Part shown: positions 6,078 through 10,865 of the stretch, in pieces | How the letters are laid out: each line of letters begins with the position of its first letter | Position numbering within the stretch: the first letter of the stretch is position 1 | Assembly (NCBI GenBank): GCA_030019105.1 | Contig: JASEGY010000085.1 | Location: forward strand, 1 to 10,865 | Length of the DNA stretch: 10,865 nucleotides | Reading direction: 5' to 3' | From: a bacterium | GTDB taxonomy: Bacteria; UBA9089; JASEGY01 | The notes under the pieces: generated by a model | Told to the model about the DNA's origin: nothing | The model's database searches: none | The model's input: only the letters and a program-made list of their open reading frames with translations | Made by a program: the position numbers and the translations under genes

Positions 6078-6328
6078 AGAACCTCTTCTCTTGGGATATT
6101 TAATACAATCGCCCAAAAATTAGCGCTTTTTTGAGAATAGCCTCGAAAATCAGACAGGGTATTCTTTATTTCTGATTTCTCAAAATTTTCCCACATCCAG
6201 GCAACGGCCTTCTCATCACCGTACTCCAGGATTCGCCTCAGAACATATACCCTGCGTTTTTGCAAGTCTATCTTTTCAAATTCCACATCCCAAAAATACT
6301 TATTTAAAAACTCAGGCAGTTTTCTCAT
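6026..6328 (-). CDS. DUF6922-like protein, probable partner of the AbiEii-type toxin
   Basis: This 100-aa protein has the pattern of the small helical family placed upstream of AbiEii-type nucleotidyltransferase toxins (DUF6922, named from memory). LPEFLNKYFWDVEFEKID (residues 4-21) gives the hallmark KYFWDV. RRILEYGD follows (31-38), and ANFWAIVLNIPREEV (69-83) is the C-terminal core. The gene overlaps the following toxin remnant by 52 bases (toxin start at 6077, this stop at 6026), a coupling typical of TA pairs. A GGAG sits about 10 bases before the ATG at 6328, a weak site. The role is presumed to be antitoxin by position; direct evidence for that in this family is limited. It looks intact although its toxin partner is deleted. 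Confidence 0.75.
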   Translation of the reverse strand: MRKLPEFLNKYFWDVEFEKIDLQKRRVYVLRRILEYGDEKAVAWMWENFEKSEIKNTLSDFRGYSQKSANFWAIVLNIPREEVLCLKKASLKEQKRIWPY

Positions 6329-6344
6329 TTCTATAGACTCCGAA

Positions 6345-6385
6345 ATCTACTACGCCTGCCGTAGGATACATGGGGCGTAGGAGAT
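6345..6385 (-). repeat. inverted repeat after the ATPase gene (possible terminator or repeat element)
   Basis: The arms at 6345-6356 and 6374-6385 pair in 11 of 12 positions (CTACGCC with GGCGTAG, then one mismatch, then ATCT with AGAT). The repeat starts at the stop codon of the ATPase gene and fills most of the 56-base gap before DUF6922. There is also internal symmetry, CTACG with CGTAG. No T-run follows, so this could be a transcription attenuator, an mRNA 3' end stabiliser or the remnant of a small palindromic element. Confidence 0.6.
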
Positions 6386-7503
6386 TATTCGCTCCGCCGT
6401 AGATACTCTTCAAAGAAGGGGTCGATTATTACATACTTATTCTTTTCTTCCTTACGGACTATTCCCTTCTTTAAGAGCGAGTTAATAGACCGGGAGACAT
6501 TTATCCCATTCCCATTCTCAAGCGAATAGAGTTTTCCACATCCTTTAACAATCTCCGTTAGTAAGGTTAACTGAGCAGGTGCGCCTGACATCTCTTCCCA
6601 CATTTTTTCCAGATATGTCTTTTCAGCGATAAAGGCATTCTCCCAGCCCGTCAAAAGGTCATGCTCATTAATAACCGCCTTCTCCCCTTTTACCAAATAA
6701 TAAAGATGCTGACACAAAAGTTGAGTATAGTAAGGATGACACCTTGTTTTTTCTAAAAGGTAGAGGATAACTTCTGCCGGGACAGATATTCCTTCTTGTT
6801 TGAACTTCCGGCCAATATGCTCCCTGAAATCTTCTGAAGCGATCTCAGCCAGATAGATAATACTTCCGAACTTATAAAAGGCGCTTTTTTCAGCGGCAAA
6901 TATCTCTTTCATTAACGACTCGTGACTGCCGGCAAAGAGATAACAGACCTGTTGATGTCGTTGGAACTTACTTCTCAGCAATTTCAACAATTCATCCCCA
7001 TCAAGTTTACCAATATCGCCGAATTCATCATAGAAGAAATAAAAGTCTTTTTTATCCCTTTCAGCCAATTCCTGAGGAAAGTCAAGGGCCGCCTCAAGAA
7101 GCTCCTCAGGCCTGGTATGAGGCTCAACAAATTTCAGGACGAACTCAAAGTCTTCTATAATTTGTTTAACCTCAACATTCTTGAATAATCCGGAAATCCC
7201 TTGTTTTAGCTTCGCGCCAAACTTGAAGATCTTTTTATTTTCCAGGCTGCTTGTGGTGATCTTTTCGGCCAGTTTTCTCTTGTCTACTACACCAAACAGG
7301 TCTACATCCGCCACATAATGGCCTTCCTTCTTAAGCCGGTCAAGGACGGTCAGGAGAAGAGATGTCTTGCCAAATCTCCTTGGCGCAATCAGGATAATAC
7401 TCTGGCCGGTCTGCAAAAGATGGATAATTTGCTTTAGTTCTTTGTCTCTGCCTATTAACTGGTCACCAACTACCGGTAGACCGGTAACAAACAATTTTTT
7501 CAT
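6385..7503 (-). CDS. archaeal-type AAA ATPase (ATPase_2-like)
   Basis: This 372-aa P-loop ATPase resembles the archaeal/bacterial ATPase_2 (STAND-related) group. An N-terminal IGRDKEL motif (residues 17-23) precedes the Walker A box APRRFGKTS (40-48). Walker B is FYFFYDEFGD (154-163), with the catalytic Asp-Glu at 159-160. A sensor-1-like strand LFAGSHES follows (189-196), and HPYYTQLLCQHLY (about 256-268) is the family's C-terminal helical signature. The last roughly 80 residues look like a winged helix (SINSLLKKGIVRKEEKNKYVIIDPFFEEYLR). Members are widespread, often as lone accessory genes, and their targets are mostly unknown. It follows tssL with a 64-base gap and only a weak ribosome site. 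It is not one of the known T6SS ATPases: ClpV/TssH is a much larger double-AAA+ protein. A role in the T6SS is possible but unsupported. Confidence 0.85.
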   Translation of the reverse strand: MKKLFVTGLPVVGDQLIGRDKELKQIIHLLQTGQSIILIAPRRFGKTSLLLTVLDRLKKEGHYVADVDLFGVVDKRKLAEKITTSSLENKKIFKFGAKLKQGISGLFKNVEVKQIIEDFEFVLKFVEPHTRPEELLEAALDFPQELAERDKKDFYFFYDEFGDIGKLDGDELLKLLRSKFQRHQQVCYLFAGSHESLMKEIFAAEKSAFYKFGSIIYLAEIASEDFREHIGRKFKQEGISVPAEVILYLLEKTRCHPYYTQLLCQHLYYLVKGEKAVINEHDLLTGWENAFIAEKTYLEKMWEEMSGAPAQLTLLTEIVKGCGKLYSLENGNGINVSRSINSLLKKGIVRKEEKNKYVIIDPFFEEYLRRSE

Positions 7504-7567
7504 TATTCTGACCTGGGGTCTCAGATTATCGAAACTGGTAGAGAACTTATGCCGTGCTGTATTAGGC

Positions 7568-8230
7568 TCAGGAGACTATCAAAAGCCGCTGAAGCTGTTT
7601 CACTACATCTACTGCCCAGCCGTACAGGCGGAATTTTAGAAAGATATAAATAACGACTACCCCTACCCCACACACGGCGGTAACCGTCCAGGGCAGCCAG
7701 GAAGGGATACTGCTTTGACTACGCTGGATGATCTCTTGAGGAATTTCAGCCGAGGGCGAAAGTTGCCTTACATCTTTCAGCTTGATTCCTTCTCGAAATT
7801 CCTTGATATATTCCTGAAGTCTTTGGGGGTTAAGGGCATACTTTCCTTCGAATCCGAGCAGTAAACACAGAGAATATACTTGCAAGACTTCCCCTCTTGA
7901 CTTAACCTTTCGGATTTGTTCCAGTTTGTTAAAAAATTCCTCGCCGGCAATATTGCTTTGGAAAAGCTCAAGTTCCAGGCGGCTTTCCCAGCCGATGATT
8001 TCGTCCAGAAAGGCGGCCAGAGCATACCTGGCATCCTGAATATCCCTGTCGGCAATCTTTGACTCTATCGCTCTTTCCTCCATAGAGTGAAAAAGAGTGT
8101 TAATCCTGTGATGCAGGGTATCGAAGGGTTCAAACTCCTGGGATTCCCGCAGATACAGAATGAGTAAGAAGAGATCAGTGCAGATGTCTGACAGAGATTG
8201 TATTTGGGAATTACTGGTTTCTAAATCCAC
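7568..8230 (-). CDS. tssL: type VI secretion membrane protein TssL (DotU family)
   Basis: TssL is the inner-membrane partner of TssM; its cytoplasmic hook-like helical domain recruits the baseplate through TssK. At 220 aa it matches the short family form without a peptidoglycan-binding extension. Recognisable DotU elements are ARYALAAFLDEIIGW (residues 67-81), where FLDE is the family hallmark, then GEEFFNKLEQI (96-106) and LCLLLGFEGKY (121-131). A single C-terminal membrane segment spans about 179-199 (WLPWTVTAVCGVGVVVIYIF). About 20 residues follow it, so it is a tail-anchored protein. The start is GTG at 8230, preceded by AGGGAG about 9-10 bases upstream. It begins 20 bases after the HicB-like stop. 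In a compact T6SS operon it would directly follow tssK, but here four foreign genes or relics separate them. Confidence 0.93.
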   Translation of the reverse strand: MDLETSNSQIQSLSDICTDLFLLILYLRESQEFEPFDTLHHRINTLFHSMEERAIESKIADRDIQDARYALAAFLDEIIGWESRLELELFQSNIAGEEFFNKLEQIRKVKSRGEVLQVYSLCLLLGFEGKYALNPQRLQEYIKEFREGIKLKDVRQLSPSAEIPQEIIQRSQSSIPSWLPWTVTAVCGVGVVVIYIFLKFRLYGWAVDVVKQLQRLLIVS

Positions 8231-8250
8231 CCTTATTTCTCCCTAAGCAA

Positions 8251-8595
8251 TTACTGTTGGTCGCTTAATTCACGGCATGCGCTCTCTACAAGATGTTCAG
8301 CAGCCCATGTATTCAGACTCTTGTTCGTAAGTTGCGCTGCAAGAGCAATTGTCCGATGTCTTTCCGGAGATACGCGTAACACAAATCTTCCTGAACAGGG
8401 CTTTTCAGGCTCTTCTCCAAGTTCCTGACAGAATTTGAGATACGTGTCAATGGACGAGCAAAATTCTTGTTCAAGTTGTTTGGCGTTGTCGGACTGAAAT
8501 GTAATCTTATCACGAGTGTTAATCACTTTTCCATAAAATATTTTTGCCTCACCATCAAATTCAACTTTGCCAATATATCCTTTGTATGATAACAT
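8251..8595 (-). CDS. HicB-family antitoxin-like protein, without HicA
   Basis: HicB proteins are antitoxins of HicA RNases: an N-terminal partially degraded RNase H-like fold binds the toxin, and a C-terminal DNA-binding domain represses the operon. From the chosen start the protein is 114 aa. MLSYKGYIGKVEFDGEAKIF and YGKVINTRDKITF match the N-terminal domain, followed by YLKFCQELGEEPEKP. GRFVLRVSPERHRTIALAA plus NKSLNTWAAEHL form the ribbon-helix-helix end (about 69-102). The start is uncertain. The ATG at 8595 fits family homology but has no evident ribosome site and sits 7 bases after the DUF2442 stop, suggesting coupling by reinitiation. In-frame alternatives are ATG at 8619 and GTG at 8643, both overlapping DUF2442. 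No HicA gene (about 60-80 aa) lies on either side, so this is an orphan. Confidence 0.87.
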   Translation of the reverse strand: MLSYKGYIGKVEFDGEAKIFYGKVINTRDKITFQSDNAKQLEQEFCSSIDTYLKFCQELGEEPEKPCSGRFVLRVSPERHRTIALAAQLTNKSLNTWAAEHLVESACRELSDQQ

Positions 8596-8602
8596 ATTTT
8601 GT

Positions 8603-8914
8603 CTAAAGGGATGGATCATTACCACCAAGGGCGAAGCATCCACTGCCTCCTAATTGTTTAACCAATCGGCCATGCTCCCACAATTCCGATTCACTCAGGT
8701 CTATTTCATCAGCCCAGCTGATGCCGTATCCTCCCACATCTCTCTTAACTATTTGAAAAAACCAATCGTGCCTCAATAGACTGAAGGCTTCCTCTTTGAG
8801 AAGCGGCTTGCAGTCATAACGCTTCATTACCCCATTGTCGAAAGTTACTCGCAAGCATTTGTTTTCTATTGGCTCAACCGATTCGATTTTCGGAAATGTC
8901 CTTGTATTTATCAT
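8603..8914 (-). CDS. DUF2442 domain protein
   Basis: This 103-aa protein has the DUF2442 pattern. A beta-rich N-terminus carries VEPIENKCLRVTFDNGVMKRYD (residues 14-35; the middle, VTFDNG, is the family signature), followed by a stretch on how the chain fills (KPLLKEEAFSLLRH). The closing motif is GYGISWADEIDLSESELWEHG (about 62-82), close to the family consensus G-x-x-I-x-W-x-x-E-x-D-L-x-x-x-x-L. Function is unknown; partners are usually DUF4160 proteins. The ATG directly abuts the DUF4160 stop, so this is a compact two-gene unit. The last roughly 18 residues (Gly-rich, ending GGNDPSL) extend beyond the usual domain and overlap possible upstream starts of the HicB-like gene. Confidence 0.88.
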   Translation of the reverse strand: MINTRTFPKIESVEPIENKCLRVTFDNGVMKRYDCKPLLKEEAFSLLRHDWFFQIVKRDVGGYGISWADEIDLSESELWEHGRLVKQLGGSGCFALGGNDPSL

Positions 8915-9163
8915 CTATTCCAACCCCTGCAGTTTTTTGAACTTCTGGGTATTCCACATCTCCAACAATTCTGACTGATACAGTTGAACCCAATCGGCAA
9001 TCATTTTCCGGGCTCTATTCGGAAGGTCTCCTTCAATCATCTCCATTGTAGCAATATTGAAGACTCCGTTGTATTCGCCGTAGATTGCATGAAAATGAGG
9101 CACGCCGTGCTCCTTGAAGTACATCTTGATTAGGATACCGTAGAACCTTGCTATTACTGGCAT
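8915..9163 (-). CDS. DUF4160 domain protein
   Basis: This 82-aa protein spans essentially the whole DUF4160 family, which is typically 75-95 aa. The N-terminal ARFYGILIKMYFKEHG and the following motif HGVPHFHAIYGE (residues 19-30) are its recognisable core. A C-terminal helix ends in WNTQKFKKLQ. The biochemical function of DUF4160 is not established. The family is very often encoded beside DUF2442, as here, and the pair is commonly regarded as TA-like. The start at 9163 has AAGGAG about 9 bases upstream. The stop codon is followed immediately by the ATG of the DUF2442 gene (TAGATG), so the two are translationally linked. This is the first intact gene of the cassette between tssK and tssL. Confidence 0.88.
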   Translation of the reverse strand: MPVIARFYGILIKMYFKEHGVPHFHAIYGEYNGVFNIATMEMIEGDLPNRARKMIADWVQLYQSELLEMWNTQKFKKLQGLE

Positions 9164-9203
9164 TACCGAACACTCCTTCCCTGCCTGCTACCTGCTTCCT
9201 CCA

Positions 9204-9228
9204 CGGCCATCAATTCTAATTCGACCTT
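9204..9228 (-). repeat. 25-bp direct repeat, copy B, in the tssK-DUF4160 gap
   Basis: This is the second copy of the tssK 3' end segment at 9359-9383, with one mismatch. Read in the tssK frame it continues as VELELMAVEEAGSRQ and runs on to a TAA that overlaps the DUF4160 start codon (TAATG). That layout is what an undisturbed tssK end, closely coupled to the next gene, would look like. Confidence 0.85.
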
Positions 9229-9249
9229 TTGATCATCGCCTGATTTTGA

Positions 9250-9354
9250 TTAGCCCGCGACAGTTGATTCACAGATGTGCTCAACCAGAAAGACATTCAC
9301 CGACACCCTTTGGGCACGAGCTTTCTGTATGAGTTCAACGGCGATATCTACTGT
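9250..9354 (-). pseudogene. relic of a small antitoxin-like gene (34 codons)
   Basis: This stretch reads open for 34 codons and stops at 9250, with no start codon; a stop at 9357-9355 closes it upstream. The reading includes IAVELIQKARAQRVSVN and then FLVEHIC. That resembles the helix-turn-helix part of ribbon-helix-helix or other small addiction-module antitoxins (charged helix, then VSVNxFLVE). It overlaps the tssK stop by a few bases and lies between the two copies of a 25-bp direct repeat. The family assignment is tentative and made by eye. It may instead be chance coding, but its placement in a string of antitoxin-type genes favours a decayed member of the same cassette. Confidence 0.4.
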
Positions 9355-10709
9355 TCAGCGGCCATCAATTCTAATTCCACCTTCATAAACCCGGGAGGAA
9401 CATAAATAGCCAGAGATTTTGACTGCTGAATATTTACCCAATAATCCCCCCGCAAGTCCAGGCTAAAGTAACAATATCCTAATTTCTTGGGAATAGCCGC
9501 GGGTGGGGATGGTAAATGGATGAGAGCAATACCCCGCAGGGCCTTGCCAATGAGCAGATTAATTTCTCCGGCCGAAGCGATTTTCACCCTCTGTAATATC
9601 CCGTCAATCATCTCTCTCTGGCTCCCTTCCCCCTTAACGGCCAAATAAAATCTGTAGGAAGGGGCAAACAGATAATCATCTATGGTTGCCTCGTAGATGG
9701 ATTCGCTCACTTTTCTCAAGGGGATCAATTTGTACATGGTAACCGGGGCCAGCATCTGTAAGAACTCCCGGATTACGGTGTCAAGATAACCAAAACAATG
9801 CGCCGGATTTTTGTGGTTATAGCCGGGCAAATCCATCGGCCGGATATTGGCGTTAAAGGCCGTTATAGTTCCGGCAAACCGCAAAAGAAGACGGAAGAGT
9901 TCTTCCGGATGTATCTCCTGCATACGATAGAAATGATAAACTTCCGGGATAAAGGAATTAATGGTATGCAGGAACCAGAGATTGGAGACATCGGCTGCCC
10001 CAAATTCGTACAGTCCACCCTCCCTCTGCCGGAATTGATCTGACAGCTCATTGCTTTTGGTGGTAAGGACCTCCATCAGGCGGCCAAGCATCTTCATTAA
10101 TTGCGGTGAGGCAGAAATAGATAGACACGGCGGGATATAGTCATCATGCAGCACAATAGCGCCGCTCGGAGATCGACCTAATTCAGCAATCTTAAGGCAG
10201 TCGTGATCATCCAGAAGTTCTCCACCAAACATAATTTTGAAATTCTTTTTAGCTACGGGAATTTCCTGCTCATTCTCTGAGTCTCCGGTGTTTTCATCTA
10301 CTACCCGCACAAATTCCCTGGAATACCGGGTCTCATGGGGGCCTTTCCTGCTTTCAAGGGAGCAGCTTGCCTTGCCGGGTCGTTCTACCGGTATGGCTAA
10401 ATGCACGTCAAGGGTACTCAGAGACGGGCCAAAATGTTCTTCAATCGGTCGACTTAACGGCGACTCATCTGTCCGGGGAATATCGACGGGTGTGCCCCCG
10501 GGAAGTATCCCCTGACAGGATACCAGGATAAAATTACCATTCTCCAGGGCCTCTTGATTTATCTCCAGGCCTATTAGTCCCCAACCAAACGGCAGAACAG
10601 ACCTCATCCGAAAATCAAGGAGACCTTCGTAATAATGGTCCTGCTGTTGAAAATGCTGCGGGGTAAGGAACATCCCCTCGTTCCAGACAATCTTGTGATA
10701 CGGTGGCAT
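9348..10709 (-). CDS. tssK: type VI secretion baseplate protein TssK
   Basis: TssK (ImpJ/VasE) is the cytoplasmic trimeric adaptor that links the T6SS baseplate to the TssL/TssM membrane complex. The protein is 453 aa, the usual family length. It opens with the family signature VVWxEGMFLxPQHFQQQ in the form IVWNEGMFLTPQHFQQQ (residues 7-23), followed by PFGWGL (41-46), a hallmark of the N-terminal shell domain. The start at 10709 is supported by AGAGGTGA about 8 bases upstream and by the position of the N-terminal motif. The 3' end looks altered: the last codons (ELELMAAEQ, stop at 9348) lie inside the first copy of a 25-bp direct repeat, and a second copy 155 bases downstream continues the same reading as ELELMAVEE for about 12 further residues. 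The present C-terminus may therefore be shorter than the ancestral one. It is the first gene of the cluster. Confidence 0.96.
   Translation of the reverse strand: MPPYHKIVWNEGMFLTPQHFQQQDHYYEGLLDFRMRSVLPFGWGLIGLEINQEALENGNFILVSCQGILPGGTPVDIPRTDESPLSRPIEEHFGPSLSTLDVHLAIPVERPGKASCSLESRKGPHETRYSREFVRVVDENTGDSENEQEIPVAKKNFKIMFGGELLDDHDCLKIAELGRSPSGAIVLHDDYIPPCLSISASPQLMKMLGRLMEVLTTKSNELSDQFRQREGGLYEFGAADVSNLWFLHTINSFIPEVYHFYRMQEIHPEELFRLLLRFAGTITAFNANIRPMDLPGYNHKNPAHCFGYLDTVIREFLQMLAPVTMYKLIPLRKVSESIYEATIDDYLFAPSYRFYLAVKGEGSQREMIDGILQRVKIASAGEINLLIGKALRGIALIHLPSPPAAIPKKLGYCYFSLDLRGDYWVNIQQSKSLAIYVPPGFMKVELELMAAEQ
9359..9383 (-). repeat. 25-bp direct repeat, copy A, inside the tssK 3' end
   Basis: This 25-base segment encodes the TssK C-terminal residues KVELELMA. 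It matches 9204-9228 in 24 of 25 positions, the mismatch being C versus G. The copies are 155 bases apart, start to start, and bracket an antitoxin-like relic. They could be a target duplication, or the product of a recombination or slippage event that duplicated the end of tssK. Confidence 0.85.
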
Positions 10710-10776
10710 TGGAAATCACCTCTATTAGGCATCGTTCCATCTGGCCCGAAAGTGACCGAACCGATGATCAATGTCT

Positions 10777-10805
10777 AATATATCATAGCTTACCAAGAAT
10801 GTCAA
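10777..10805 (-). promoter_or_regulatory. sigma70-type promoter for the secretion operon
   Basis: On the minus strand a perfect -35 box TTGACA (10805-10800) is followed after exactly 17 bases by a -10 box TATATT (10782-10777). Transcription would start near 10770, giving a leader of about 60 bases before the tssK start codon at 10709. The leader ends in a purine-rich ribosome site (AGAGGTGA, about 8 bases from ATG). No equally good promoter was seen in the downstream junctions, so this one may drive the whole cluster as one transcript. That last point is inference. Confidence 0.75.
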
Positions 10806-10837
10806 TCACAGATTTTTGACGGCATTTCAAGCGGTTG

Positions 10838-10854
10838 GATTATCGAAAATAATC
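10838..10854. repeat. short perfect inverted repeat upstream of the tssK promoter
   Basis: Six-base arms GATTAT and ATAATC enclose a five-base loop, CGAAA. The repeat lies about 30 bases upstream of the -35 box of the tssK promoter. It could be an operator or the end of a neighbouring transcript. The arms are AT-rich and no clear T-tract follows in either direction, so a strong intrinsic terminator is unlikely. Only the symmetry is directly seen. Confidence 0.4.
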
Positions 10855-10865
10855 TGTGTAATCCG

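Noticed and set aside
6385..7503. ClpV/TssH or another T6SS ATPase
   Set aside because: It has one ATPase domain in 372 aa, with ATPase_2-type motifs and no Clp N-domain or second AAA+ domain.
1..10865. tRNA, rRNA, transposase or integrase genes explaining the insertions
   Set aside because: None was seen on either strand; the cassettes have no recognisable mobile-element enzyme in this window.

Overview
The window is a single-strand (all minus) gene cluster from a Gram-negative bacterium. Its backbone is a partial type VI secretion system (T6SS): tssK (453 aa), tssL/DotU (220 aa), a very atypical tssM/IcmF (1106 aa) and a 386-aa LPP20-type lipoprotein, transcribed in that order from about 10770 down to 79. 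A good sigma70-type promoter lies upstream of tssK. The organism cannot be named from this sequence. Mid-range base composition, several plasmid/chromosome-type toxin-antitoxin (TA) families and short GC-rich dispersed repeats fit an environmental, possibly uncultured anaerobic lineage (deltaproteobacteria-like, planctomycete-like or a candidate phylum). That is inference only.

Layout in the direction of transcription: promoter (10805-10777); tssK; a relic of a small antitoxin-like gene flanked by a 25-bp direct repeat; DUF4160, DUF2442 and a HicB-like orphan antitoxin; tssL; an archaeal-type AAA ATPase; DUF6922 with a deleted AbiEii-type nucleotidyltransferase toxin; tssM; an uncharacterised 128-aa protein with a HEPN protein; DUF433 with a truncated DUF5615 PIN-like toxin; and finally the lipoprotein gene. 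All three junctions between the four secretion genes therefore carry an accessory cassette, each in the same orientation as the operon. In at least two cassettes the antitoxin-side gene is intact while the toxin is broken, and a third has a HicB without HicA.

The secretion genes should form an envelope-spanning assembly. TssK is the cytoplasmic baseplate adaptor. TssL is a C-tail-anchored inner-membrane protein. TssM has three membrane segments and a GTPase-like cytoplasmic domain. The lipoprotein sits in the outer membrane, where TssJ would be expected. The periplasmic part of TssM does not look like the usual IcmF C-terminal domain. It reads as a string of beta-rich, carboxypeptidase-regulatory-like modules, a Pro-rich linker and a C-terminal TPR region, so the TssM-lipoprotein contact is probably built differently from the canonical TssM-TssJ pair.

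The second striking feature is an 18-bp GC-rich repeat found ten times, all inside tssM: three tandem arrays and two single copies. It has no stop codon in any of six frames, and it is translated in all three frames of one orientation and one frame of the other. It behaves as a DNA-level element tolerated within coding sequence rather than as a conserved protein motif.
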